From CAWDVR01 sp044869805 (GTDB lineage Bacteria > Acidobacteriota > Thermoanaerobaculia > Multivoradales > SZUA-115), in assembly GCA_044869805.1 (NCBI GenBank), contig JBIOXV010000129.1, forward strand, positions 20,689-84,688: a DNA stretch of 64,000 bases, in the 5' to 3' direction. Positions 1 to 9,747 of this stretch are shown here, piece after piece (the stretch's first letter is position 1; each line of letters begins with the position of its first letter). The translations under genes were made by a program, and so were the position numbers. Below the pieces are notes generated by a model that worked only from the letters and a program-made list of their open reading frames with translations, was not told where the DNA came from and searched no databases.

Positions 1-1511
1 CGGATGAAGACCAGCGTCGAGCCCAGCTCCTGGTGCAGCAGGGCGAGCAGGCAGGCTTTCTTGTCGTCGGCTCCGACCAGGTAGAGGCGGTGGGTGATGC
101 CCTCCGCGGCCCTGCCCTCGGGCAGGATGTCGACCCGTACCGGCTCGGCCATCAGCCGGCGGGCCAGGCGTTCGATCGCCTCCGGCATGGTGGCCGAGAA
201 CATCATCGTCCGCCGCTTGGGCGGCAGGAACTCGAGCACTTCCTGGATCTGCGGCATGAAGCCCAGGTCCAGCATGTGGTCGGCCTCGTCGAAGACCAGC
301 TCCTGGAGGCGGTCGAGCTTGAGGTTGCGGCGTCGCAGGTGATCGAGCAGGCGCCCGGGGGTCGCCACCACCACGTCCGGCTCGCCGCGCAGGCCCTGGA
401 TCTGCGGCCCCATGGCGACGCCTCCGATCAGGCACACGGTTTCGAGGTCGTGGTCCTGGCCGAAGACCTCGAGGAAGGCCTGGGTCTGGAGCGCTATCTC
501 GCGGGTCGGCGACAGGATCAGGCCGCGCACGCCGCGGCCGTGGGTGAGCCGCTCGGCGAGCGGCAGGCAGAAGGCCGCGGTCTTGCCCGAGCCGGTCTGC
601 GCCAGGCCGATGATGTCGTGGCCGGCCAAGGCGGGCGGGATCACCGCCGCCTGGATCGGCGTCGGGTGCGTGAAGCCGATGCGCTCGACCGACTTCAAGA
701 TCGGCTCCGAGAGCCCCAGCGAGCGGAAGTCCTGGTGGGTGGTCGCCACCGGGTGCTGCGGGATGGCGCGCATCACGCTGCGGATGTCGACCGGCTCAGC
801 CGGAGGCTCCGCGTGCGCCGCCTCGGCGGGCCGCTCGGGCGCAGGCTCGCGAGGAGCAGGAGGCGCCAGGCGCAGCGGCGGCACGGCGCGCGGGAAGGCG
901 GACGCGGGGCGCGGCTCGGGCTGCGGAGGAACGGTGATCTCCGGTTCGACGCTCGCAGGCTCCGCGACGGGCGCGCTCGGGGCGGTCGCGATGACCTGCG
1001 GCGATCGAGCCGGTTCCTCTGGCGGCGCCACGACCTGCTCCCGAGCCATGGTCGCGGCCGTGGGCCGTGGCTCCTCGGCCTTGATCGGCGCCGGCTCCGC
1101 GCTCGGCGGTGCCTCGCTCGGCGACCACGTCGCGAGCCCCGCCACCTGCAGCAGGTGGCGATCGAGCGTCACCAAGGTCAGGCCGAGCTCGATCGCGGTG
1201 GCGGCCAGCAACCGGTCCACGGCGTCGCCGCCTGCGATCTCGAGCCGCTGGCTGCGGACCACGATCTCGGTGGTGAGCACCGCTTCCTTGAGCGGCAGGC
1301 GCCGGCGCGTGTTCTTGAGCCAGGTGCCGAGATCCGAGTCGAGCTTCACCCTGCCGCGCTCGGCCTGCGCCGAGAGCTCGAGCGCCGACACCGGCGACAG
1401 CCAGCAGCGGTCGCGCTGTTCATCGACGAGCTGTTTGAGCTGAGCGGGTAGCTGCGAGGGGTTGGTGAGGTAGCGGAACCAAACGCGAGTGTCGAGAAGA
1501 TAGGAAGTCAT
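1..1511 (-). CDS. PIN-domain nuclease fused to DEAD-box RNA helicase (C-terminus beyond window)
   Basis: The frame is open from an ATG at 1511 to the left edge (about 503 codons), so the C-terminus is missing. Residues 1-130 form a VapC-type PIN RNase domain with all four metal-binding acids: D7 (LLDTRVW), E45 (SALELS), D99 (AVDRLLAAT) and D117 (LVTLDRHL). Residues about 131-246 are a Pro/Ala/Glu-rich linker. A DEAD-box helicase core follows: Q motif FTHPTPIQ, Walker A AQTGSGKT, SPTREIALQ, TPGRLLDHL, DEADHML near residue 408, SATMP. I read every codon from 1511 to 771 and found no stop, so the fusion is real in this sequence. DEAD proteins unwind RNA and PIN domains cut it, so an RNA-processing role is inferred. 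Alternatively the helicase could start at internal ATGs (1050 or 773), but neither has a clear ribosome site. No antitoxin gene sits directly upstream. Confidence 0.85.
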   Translation of the reverse strand, partial: MTSYLLDTRVWFRYLTNPSQLPAQLKQLVDEQRDRCWLSPVSALELSAQAERGRVKLDSDLGTWLKNTRRRLPLKEAVLTTEIVVRSQRLEIAGGDAVDRLLAATAIELGLTLVTLDRHLLQVAGLATWSPSEAPPSAEPAPIKAEEPRPTAATMAREQVVAPPEEPARSPQVIATAPSAPVAEPASVEPEITVPPQPEPRPASAFPRAVPPLRLAPPAPREPAPERPAEAAHAEPPAEPVDIRSVMRAIPQHPVATTHQDFRSLGLSEPILKSVERIGFTHPTPIQAAVIPPALAGHDIIGLAQTGSGKTAAFCLPLAERLTHGRGVRGLILSPTREIALQTQAFLEVFGQDHDLETVCLIGGVAMGPQIQGLRGEPDVVVATPGRLLDHLRRRNLKLDRLQELVFDEADHMLDLGFMPQIQEVLEFLPPKRRTMMFSATMPEAIERLARRLMAEPVRVDILPEGRAAEGITHRLYLVGADDKKACLLALLHQELGSTLVFI

Positions 1512-1526
1512 GCGGGCTCTCTAGGC

Positions 1527-1567
1527 CGAAGGACGACAGGTCCTTCGTGGCGGGCAACTTCGTTGCC
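1527..1567 (-). promoter_or_regulatory. Two small hairpins in the leader of the PIN-DEAD gene
   Basis: Two inverted repeats lie in the 172-base space upstream of the PIN-DEAD start. At 1527-1547 CGAAGGAC and GTCCTTCG (8-bp arms) flank a 5-base loop. At 1553-1567 GGCAAC and GTTGCC (6-bp arms) flank a 3-base loop. They would form consecutive hairpins 16-60 bases before the ATG. They could be an operator, an attenuator, or a structure acted on by the encoded helicase; the sequence does not decide. I see no gene in 1512-1683. Confidence 0.45.
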
Positions 1568-1683
1568 TGAAGTGGTGGGACTGAGGGAACGCTCGGAGCA
1601 TCTGCGAGGAGGTGAGCGAGGGAGCCCTCGCGCGAATCGCCAGCGATGATACCACGGGGCGCGAACGGAGACCCTTCGATGGA

Positions 1684-2076
1684 TCAAGCCGACAACGTCG
1701 GCAGCCAGGCCGCCGAGGTGAGCTTCTCGTCGACCGTCACCAGAGTCAGTTCGAAGACCAGAGCGGTCGCTGCGAGGAAGTGGTCCGCGGGATCGCGGTG
1801 CGGCAAGTCCAGCTCGGTGCTCCGCAACGCGATCTCGAGATTGATCGGCGCTTCACGTAAGGGAAGGACCCGCTGCGCCGCGGTCAGCCAAGCCCGCATG
1901 TCGTCTATCTCGACGCGCCTGCGCTCCGCCAGCAGCCCGAGCTCACGAATCGAGATCGGAGAGAGCCAGCAGCGATCGCTCTCGCCTTCGACCACTTCGC
2001 GCAGGCCCCGCGGCAATCGCGTCGAGCCCGACAGGTACCAGTACCAGACGTGGGTGTCGAGCAGAAAGCCGGTCAA
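1684..2076 (-). CDS. vapC: VapC-type PIN-domain toxin
   Basis: A 130-residue PIN-domain ribonuclease, the usual length for VapC toxins. The four acids of the active site are visible: D7 in LLDTHVW, E45 in ISIREL, an Asp in DPADHFLAAT and an Asp in LVTVDEKL. The start is taken as the TTG at 2076, which overlaps the antitoxin stop (TTGA) and aligns the N-terminus with the PIN domain of the neighbouring fusion; longer ATG-initiated readings run through the antitoxin gene. The protein is collinear with the PIN half of the PIN-DEAD protein next door (same spacing of catalytic residues, shared DRCWLSP and LTLVT blocks), so the two are likely local paralogues. VapC toxins cleave tRNA or rRNA; the target here is unknown. 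Confidence 0.88.
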   Translation of the reverse strand: MTGFLLDTHVWYWYLSGSTRLPRGLREVVEGESDRCWLSPISIRELGLLAERRRVEIDDMRAWLTAAQRVLPLREAPINLEIALRSTELDLPHRDPADHFLAATALVFELTLVTVDEKLTSAAWLPTLSA

Positions 2077-2312
2077 ATCAGGCTTTCCCAGTCCTCGGCG
2101 GGCAGCGGCTCGAGGATGTCCCCAACCTCTTTGGTCATCCCCGCCAGGGCTCCGAACGCGCTGTTTCTCGGGACGGCGGCCTTGGGCGGCGGTATCACCT
2201 GCGCGACTGGAACGCCCCGCTTGGTCACCAGGACGGGCTGGCCCGTCCTCTGGACCCGCTCGAGCACTGCCAGGCAGGTGGCTTTGAACTTCGAGATGGC
2301 TAGCGATTCCAC
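2073..2312 (-). CDS. Phd/YefM-family antitoxin
   Basis: A 79-residue protein with the N-terminal pattern of Phd/YefM antitoxins: ISKFKATCLAVLERV followed by GQPVLVTKRGVPVAQVIP, which forms the DNA-binding dimer. The C-terminal 35 residues would wrap the toxin. It starts with GTG at 2312 and its TGA overlaps the TTG start of vapC, typical of antitoxin-first operons. It should neutralise the PIN toxin and repress its own promoter through the repeated TTGACCAT sites upstream. Confidence 0.85.
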   Translation of the reverse strand: MESLAISKFKATCLAVLERVQRTGQPVLVTKRGVPVAQVIPPPKAAVPRNSAFGALAGMTKEVGDILEPLPAEDWESLI

Positions 2313-2318
2313 GGCAGG

Positions 2319-2347
2319 AACGTACCATGGTCAACGACTATGGTCAA
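2319..2347 (-). promoter_or_regulatory. vapBC promoter with repeated TTGACCAT operator half-sites; near-leaderless
   Basis: On the minus strand a -35 TTGACC (2347-2342), a 17-base spacer and a -10-like TACGTT (2324-2319) precede the antitoxin GTG at 2312, which would put the transcript start almost on the start codon. TTGACCAT occurs twice, at 2347-2340 and 2334-2327, 13 bases apart. One copy covers the -35 and one lies in the spacer. This is a good arrangement for autorepression by the Phd/YefM protein, but that is inference. Confidence 0.5.
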
Positions 2348-2378
2348 ATATACCGCCACAAACCGAGCGCCTGCCCCT

Positions 2379-4232
<1,854 letters not shown>

Positions 4233-4357
4233 GTTACGACCGTACCGCAAATCCCCCGACGCGGAAAGCTGCCTCGCCGCGCCGCGGACCGTGGGTGGCC
4301 GGAGGGTGCCCGAGAGCTGTGCCATACTTCCCCTTTCTTCGAAAGGCCCCAACGCCG

Positions 4358-4891
4358 ATGTCGATCCTCAAATTCCTGGGCCTCGGTCGCGACGCCGAGG
4401 CGGGCGGCGCGCCGGAAACCGAGACGGTGCGCAAGATCGTGCGCCAGCTCGACGCCCTGCCGCCGGAGCGGGCACGATATCTCGCCGCCTTCGCCTACCT
4501 GCTGTCGCGCGTCGCGCACGCCGATCTCGAGGTGAGCGACACGGAGACCCGCGCTATGGAGCGGCTGGTAGCCGAGGTCGGCGGGCTGCCCGAGGCGCAG
4601 GCGGTGCTGGTGGTCGAGATCGCCAAGAGCCAGAGCCGGCTCTTCGGCGGCACCGAGAATTTCCTCGTCACCCGCGAGTTCAAGGAGGTGGCGAGCCCCG
4701 AGGAGCGGCGGCGCCTGCTCTCCTGCCTGTTCGCGGTCTCGGCGGCGGACGACTCGGTGTCCGGCACCGAGGAGAACCAGGTGCGCCAGATCTCGAGCGA
4801 GCTCGGCTTCTCGCACAGCGAGTTCGTCGCCGCGCGCATGGAAGTGCGCGACAAGCGCGACGTGCTCAAGGGCCTGCCGTCGCGCGCCTGA
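4358..4891 (+). CDS. TerB-like tellurite-resistance/DjlA-domain protein
   Basis: A 177-residue helical protein resembling the TerB family: an N-terminal basic stretch, then ARYLAAFAYLLSRVAHADLEVSD and LLSCLFAVSAADDSVSGTEE, two copies of the 'AHAD..SD/AADD..SG.E' acidic motif typical of TerB metal-binding helical bundles. The ATG at 4358 begins MSILKFLGLG; an in-frame ATG at 4295 is less likely. TerB-like proteins sit near the membrane and are tied to stress or envelope functions; no precise role is known. It converges with sucA, whose stop lies 7 bases away. Confidence 0.7.
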   Translation: MSILKFLGLGRDAEAGGAPETETVRKIVRQLDALPPERARYLAAFAYLLSRVAHADLEVSDTETRAMERLVAEVGGLPEAQAVLVVEIAKSQSRLFGGTENFLVTREFKEVASPEERRRLLSCLFAVSAADDSVSGTEENQVRQISSELGFSHSEFVAARMEVRDKRDVLKGLPSRA

Positions 4892-4898
4892 GCGCCGC

Positions 4899-7424
4899 CT
4901 ACTCCCGGGTCGTGAACGCCAGGGTGAGCAGGCTCTTCTGCTCCATCTGGTGAGCCTTGGCCGAGCCGGTGGCGGGGCTCGCCGAAGCGGAGCGCTTGAT
5001 CGAGCGCAGCGGCACCTTGCGTGTCACCTCCTCGATGCGCGGCATGACGTAGAAGTGCGGCCCCATGTTGGCCGGCTCCTCCTGCACCCACACCACCTCG
5101 ACCGCCGCCGGGTGCTTCGCCAGCTCGCGCTCGAGGTCGGCCTTGGGGAACGGGTAGAGCTGGTCGAGCGACAGGATGGCGGTGTCGCGGGCGCCGCGTC
5201 GCTGCCGCTCCTCGGCGAGCTCGTGGCGGATCTTGCCGCTCGCCAGCAGCACGCGCCGCGCGCCCTCGCGCAGGTCGCGGTCCGGCAGCACGTTGGCGAA
5301 GCGCTCCGCCGCGAAGTCCTCGCGCGGCGAGGCCGCGGCCGGGTGGCGGAGCATGCTCTTGGGGGTGAAGACCACCAGCGGCTTCCTCCAGCGGCGCAGC
5401 GCCTGGCGGCGCAGCAGGTGGAAGTACTGCGCGGCGGTCGCCGGCTGGCAGACCTGGATGTTGTCCTCGGCGGCGAGCTGCAGGAAGCGCTCGATCCTGG
5501 CGCTCGAGTGTTCCGGCCCCTGGCCCTCGTAACCGTGCGGCAGCAGCAGCACCAGGCCCGAGAGGAGCTGCCACTTGTCCTCGCCGGCGGCAAGGAACTG
5601 GTCGATGACGATCTGCGCGCCGTTGACGAAGTCGCCGAACTGCGCCTCCCACAGGATCAGCGCCTCGGGGTAGTCGCGGCTGTAGCCGTACTCGAAGCCC
5701 ATCACCGCGGCCTCGGAGAGCATCGAGTTGTAGACCTCGAACGGCGCCTGGCCGGGCTCGACGTGGGAGAGCGGGCAGTGCTCGGCCTCGTTCTCGACGT
5801 CGATCAGCAGGCTCTGGCGCTGGCTGAAGGTGGCGCGCACCGTATCCTGCCCGGTGAGTCGCACCGGCACGCCCTGCTTGACCAGCGAGGCGAAGGCCAG
5901 GGCCTCGGCCATGCCGAAGTCGATCGGCTTGCGGCCGCCGCCCATCTCGGCGCGCTCTTTCAGGAGGCGCGCGATCTTGGGGTGCAGATGGAAGCCCTCG
6001 GGCGCCGTGGTCAGAGCCCCCGCCAGGCGCTCGATATCCGCCGCGGCGACGCCGGTCGCGACCTCCAGCGCCGGGTCGTAGAAGCCGCCCACGAAGCCGT
6101 CCCAATACGATGGGAGCTGCCGCAGGCTGGGCTTCTTCTCCATGCGTGCCGCCGCCGCCTGCGCCTCTTCCAGCTCGGCTCGCGCCGCGGCCACCAGGCT
6201 CGCGATCTCGGCATCGGTGACTCCGAGCTGCCGCGCATAGAGGCGCCACAGCTCCGGGTGCTCCTTGATCCGGCGGTAGAGGCGCGGCTGGGTGATGGTC
6301 GGGTCGTCCACCTCGCTGTGGCCGTGCCGGCGGTAGCCGATCAAGTCGATCACCACGTCGTCGCGGAAGGCGTAGCGGTAGTCGACGGCGATGCGCGCCG
6401 CCCTGACCACCGCCTCCAGGTCCTCGCCGTTGACGTGCAGGATGGGCACCGGCAGGCGCTTGGCCACGTCGGAGGCGAAGCGGGTGCTGTGCAGCTCGGA
6501 GGGCTCGGTGGTGAAGCCGATCAGGTTGTTGACTACCACGTGCAGGGTGCCGCCGACGTCGAAACCGGGCAGGTGCGCCAGGTTAAGCGACTCGGCCATG
6601 ATGCCCTGGCCGGCGAAGGCGGCGTCGCCGTGCATCACCACCGGCACCACCCGCGCCCAGCCCTCGCCGCCGATGCGCTGCTGCTTGGCCTTGACGCGGC
6701 CCAGCGCCACGGGATGCACCGCCTCGAGGTGCGAGGGGTTCGAGACCAGGTGGATGCGCAGCCGGCGCTCGACGTCTCGAGGGTGGTGGCCGGTGGCGCC
6801 GAGGTGGTACTTGACGTCGCCGCTGCCGAGCACGCTCTTGGGGTCCACGTCCTCGAAGCCGGCGAAGAGGTCGGCGGTCGGCACGCCCACGGTGTGGGCC
6901 ATCACGTTGAGGCGCCCGCGGTGGCTCATCGCCATCACCGTCTGCTGCGCGCCGTGCTCGATCAGGCCGAGGACCATCTCGTCCAAGAGCGGCACCAGCG
7001 CCGTCACCCCTTCGAGTGAGAAGCGCTTGCTGCCCAGGTAACGCTGCTGCAGCACCTGCTCGAAGAGCTCCGCCTCGAGCAGCCGTTCGAGCAGCCGCCG
7101 GCGGTCGAAGGTGGGAGGCTCGGCCTCCATGCGCTCGGCGAGCCAGCGGCGCCGCTCGGGATCGGAAATATGAGAGAGCTCGATACCGATCGAGCCGCAG
7201 TAGACCCGGCGCGCCCGCTCCGCTGCCTCGCCGGAGAAGGCGTCGAGCTCGGGATGGGGCTCGGGGTCGAGCCGGCCGAGAGGGTCGAGCTGAGCGCGAA
7301 GGTACCCCCAGCGACGGAAGACCTCGAAGACCTCGTGCTCCGGTGAGTGGGCGCCCTCCGGCGGCTGGGCTGGCGCCGCGGCGGGAGCGGCGGCGGGCGG
7401 CGATGCGACCTCGGTCGTCTCCAT
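4899..7424 (-). CDS. sucA: 2-oxoglutarate dehydrogenase E1 component
   Basis: An 841-residue thiamine-diphosphate enzyme of the E1o family (usual length about 930), which decarboxylates 2-oxoglutarate in the TCA cycle. Landmarks are FSLEGVTALVPLLD, MSHRGRLNVMAH, LGATGHHP, HGDAAFAGQG, GYRRHGHSEVDDPT, FSQRQSLL and WEAQFGDFVNGAQ. The start is the ATG at 7424 (METTEVASPP), ahead of an Ala/Pro-rich N-terminus; the frame stays open far upstream but that part lies under the divergent gene. The cofactor loop usually written NNQIGFTT reads NNLIGFTT, a noticeable substitution. No sucB (E2) or lpd (E3) lies adjacent: downstream is the convergent TerB gene. A related E1 acting on another 2-oxoacid is possible but less likely. 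Confidence 0.85.
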   Translation of the reverse strand: METTEVASPPAAAPAAAPAQPPEGAHSPEHEVFEVFRRWGYLRAQLDPLGRLDPEPHPELDAFSGEAAERARRVYCGSIGIELSHISDPERRRWLAERMEAEPPTFDRRRLLERLLEAELFEQVLQQRYLGSKRFSLEGVTALVPLLDEMVLGLIEHGAQQTVMAMSHRGRLNVMAHTVGVPTADLFAGFEDVDPKSVLGSGDVKYHLGATGHHPRDVERRLRIHLVSNPSHLEAVHPVALGRVKAKQQRIGGEGWARVVPVVMHGDAAFAGQGIMAESLNLAHLPGFDVGGTLHVVVNNLIGFTTEPSELHSTRFASDVAKRLPVPILHVNGEDLEAVVRAARIAVDYRYAFRDDVVIDLIGYRRHGHSEVDDPTITQPRLYRRIKEHPELWRLYARQLGVTDAEIASLVAAARAELEEAQAAAARMEKKPSLRQLPSYWDGFVGGFYDPALEVATGVAAADIERLAGALTTAPEGFHLHPKIARLLKERAEMGGGRKPIDFGMAEALAFASLVKQGVPVRLTGQDTVRATFSQRQSLLIDVENEAEHCPLSHVEPGQAPFEVYNSMLSEAAVMGFEYGYSRDYPEALILWEAQFGDFVNGAQIVIDQFLAAGEDKWQLLSGLVLLLPHGYEGQGPEHSSARIERFLQLAAEDNIQVCQPATAAQYFHLLRRQALRRWRKPLVVFTPKSMLRHPAAASPREDFAAERFANVLPDRDLREGARRVLLASGKIRHELAEERQRRGARDTAILSLDQLYPFPKADLERELAKHPAAVEVVWVQEEPANMGPHFYVMPRIEEVTRKVPLRSIKRSASASPATGSAKAHQMEQKSLLTLAFTTRE

Positions 7425-7556
7425 GGCGCGGTCGAGAATATCGCGGTTCCGCGCACCCGCAGCCGCGGTCGGCAGCCGCACCAGGGCGGCGGCTCGGTCA
7501 CGGGCTGCTAGACTCTCGCAGCCTCCGCGGGCGCCGGCCCCGCGGGGCCCCACCCT

Positions 7557-8594
7557 ATGAGATCCAGCTCCTCGTTCGCCTGCCCCATCCTGCTGCTCGC
7601 CGGCCTGGCGCTCGCCTGCGGCGGCGGCAAGCCGCGGCTCGTCGTCTACTCGCCTCACGGGCCAGAGCTCCTGGAGCCGGTCGAGCGCGAGTACGAGCGC
7701 CTGCACCCCGAGCTCGACCTGGTGTGGCTGTTCATGGGCTCGCAGGAGGTCTACGACCGGGTGCGGGCGGAGAAGATCAACCCCCAGGCTGACGTGTGGT
7801 TCGGGGGGCCGTCGACCATCCTGGCGCGCGGCGCGGCCGAGGGCCTGCTGGCGCCCAACCGGCCGAGCTGGGCGGATTCGATCGCGCCCGAGGCCCGCGG
7901 CGCGGGCGACCTCTACTTCGCCACCTACCGCACGGCGCCGGTGCTCGCCTACAACAAGGACGCGCTGAGCCAAGAGGAGGCGCCGGCCGACTGGGACGAC
8001 CTGCTCGCGCCGCGCTTCAAAGGCAAGATCCTGATCCGCGACCCGCTGGCCTCCGGCACCATGCGCACTCTCTTCGCCATGATCCTCGCCCGCTCGGTGG
8101 CCGAGACCGGCAGCGAGGAGCGCGGCTGGGAGTGGCTGCGGCGCTTCGACGCCCAGACCAAGGAGTACGTCTCCACTCCCGCGCTGATGCTCGAGAAGCT
8201 GACCCGGCGCGAGGGTGTGGTCACCGTGTGGGAGCTCACCGACATGCTCTGGCAGCAACAGCGCGGCCGGCCCCTCGCCTACCGCTTCCCGACCTCGGGC
8301 ACGCCGGTGATCGAGGACTCGATGGGCCTGGTGACGGGCGCGCGGCATGGCGAGGCGGCGAAGGCGTTCCTCGAGTGGGTGGGGAGCGTCGACGGCCAGC
8401 GCTTCGCCGCCGAGACCGCCTTCCGCCTCCCGGCGCGCACCGACCTGCCGCGCGACAGCCTGCCCGAGTGGGCGCAGCGAGTGCTCGCGGAGATGGTGCC
8501 GGCGGCCATCGACCGCGACCTGGTGGCCAACAAGGAGAAGGAGTGGATGTCCACCTGGGACCGCACCGTGCGCGGGCGCGGCGCCGGAACGTGA
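7557..8594 (+). CDS. Lipoprotein solute-binding protein of an ABC importer (AfuA/FbpA-like)
   Basis: A 345-residue periplasmic binding protein with a lipoprotein signal (lipobox LALAC, Cys near residue 21). It has the class fold of ferric-ion or small-anion binding proteins: LVVYSPHGPELLEPV at the mature N-terminus, a DVWFGGPSTI hinge segment, YFATYRTAPVLAYN and VTVWELTDMLW. It is first in an operon with an ABC ATPase and a two-domain permease, which supports the importer role. Ferric iron is the classical substrate of this family, but thiamine, sulfate or phosphonate cannot be excluded. It is divergent from sucA, with 132 bases between. Confidence 0.82.
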   Translation: MRSSSSFACPILLLAGLALACGGGKPRLVVYSPHGPELLEPVEREYERLHPELDLVWLFMGSQEVYDRVRAEKINPQADVWFGGPSTILARGAAEGLLAPNRPSWADSIAPEARGAGDLYFATYRTAPVLAYNKDALSQEEAPADWDDLLAPRFKGKILIRDPLASGTMRTLFAMILARSVAETGSEERGWEWLRRFDAQTKEYVSTPALMLEKLTRREGVVTVWELTDMLWQQQRGRPLAYRFPTSGTPVIEDSMGLVTGARHGEAAKAFLEWVGSVDGQRFAAETAFRLPARTDLPRDSLPEWAQRVLAEMVPAAIDRDLVANKEKEWMSTWDRTVRGRGAGT

Positions 8595-8637
8595 GCAGCA
8601 GCGCTCTCCTACAAATGTCGTTGGAATCTGCAACCCG

Positions 8638-9747
8638 ATGAGCGGCGCGGCGTACCTGTCGCTGGAGGGGCTGGGCAAGAGCTTCGGCGGCCAGCGGGTG
8701 CTCGCCGACCTGGACCTCGGCATCGAGCGGGGCGAGATCTTCGCCCTGCTCGGCCCCAGCGGCAGCGGCAAGACCACGGCGCTGCGCCTGCTGGCGGGGT
8801 TCGAGGCGCCCGACGCCGGGCGCATCCGGGTGGCCGGCGAGGACGTGACCCGCCTGCCACCGGCCCAGCGGCGATTCGGCATGGTCTTCCAGCACTACGC
8901 CCTCTTCCCCCATCTCTCGGTGGGCGAGAACGTCGCCTTCGGGCTCACCGGCGGCCGCGAGGCGGTGGCCATACGAGTGCGCGAGGCCCTGGAACGGGTC
9001 GAGATGCCCGGCTTCGAGGACCGGCCGGTGACCGCGATCTCCGGCGGCCAGCAGCAGCGCGTGGCCGTGGCCCGCGCCCTCGCCCCCGAGCCGCGGGTGC
9101 TGCTGCTCGACGAACCGCTCTCCAACCTCGATCCCACGCTGCGCGAGCGCACCCGCCGCGCCCTCGCCCGGCTGGTGCGCCAGGTGGGGATCACCACCGT
9201 GCTGGTGACCCACGAGCAGGAGGAGGCCTTCGAGCTCGGCGACCGCGTGGGCGTGCTCTTCCAGGGCCGCCTGCAGCAGGTGGGCACGCCCGAGGAGCTG
9301 TACCAGCGGCCCGAGAACCACTTCGTGGCCGGCTTCGTCGGCCGCACCAACTTCCTGCCCGGGAGGCTGGTCCGCCGTGACGGCGGCGCCGCCGTGGAGC
9401 TCGACGCGGGCGCCGCCGGCGCGCCCGTCGTCTGGCGTGGCGAGCCGGCGGGCGAGCTGGGTGAGAGCCAAGCCGGCACCGCCGTCGAGCTCGCGGTGCG
9501 GCCCGAGGCCCTGATGCTCGCCGGCGCCGGAGCCGGGAATGATGACCCCGCGAGCGCGGTCGAAGGCACGGTCGCCGACCGCCGCTATGCCGGGCCCTTG
9601 ACCTACACCACCGTGGCACTCGCCGGCGGCGCCGAGGTCGAGGTGCTGGCCCCCGGAGCCGCCGCCTGCCGCGCCGGGGATCGGGTGCGGGTGGCACCGT
9701 CGGGCGCCGGCCCCGCGCCGCGCATCTTCCCGCGAGCGGCGCCGTGA
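8638..9747 (+). CDS. ABC importer ATPase with C-terminal TOBE domain
   Basis: A 369-residue ATPase of the PotA/FbpC type. It has Walker A GPSGSGKTT, Q-loop MVFQHYALFPHLSV, signature ISGGQQQR, Walker B VLLLDEPLSNLD and H-loop VTHEQEEAF. A C-terminal regulatory TOBE domain (about residues 285-369) ends at the stop. The ATG at 8638 (MSGAAYLSLEGLGKSFGG) is chosen because an earlier in-frame start would run into the binding-protein gene. Its stop overlaps the GTG start of the permease (GTGA), so the two are translationally coupled. It energises import of the ligand bound by the upstream lipoprotein. Confidence 0.9.
   Translation: MSGAAYLSLEGLGKSFGGQRVLADLDLGIERGEIFALLGPSGSGKTTALRLLAGFEAPDAGRIRVAGEDVTRLPPAQRRFGMVFQHYALFPHLSVGENVAFGLTGGREAVAIRVREALERVEMPGFEDRPVTAISGGQQQRVAVARALAPEPRVLLLDEPLSNLDPTLRERTRRALARLVRQVGITTVLVTHEQEEAFELGDRVGVLFQGRLQQVGTPEELYQRPENHFVAGFVGRTNFLPGRLVRRDGGAAVELDAGAAGAPVVWRGEPAGELGESQAGTAVELAVRPEALMLAGAGAGNDDPASAVEGTVADRRYAGPLTYTTVALAGGAEVEVLAPGAAACRAGDRVRVAPSGAGPAPRIFPRAAP

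Noticed and set aside
33..1451. Long plus-strand frames over the PIN-DEAD gene
   Set aside because: They are Arg/Gly/His-rich shadows; the minus strand encodes clear PIN and DEAD-box motifs.
4950..7019. 689-codon plus-strand frame over sucA
   Set aside because: Composition typical of an antisense shadow in GC-rich DNA; sucA is unambiguous.
7425..8882. N-terminal extension of sucA
   Set aside because: The open frame runs under the solute-binding-protein and ATPase genes and has no E1 similarity; start placed at ATG 7424.
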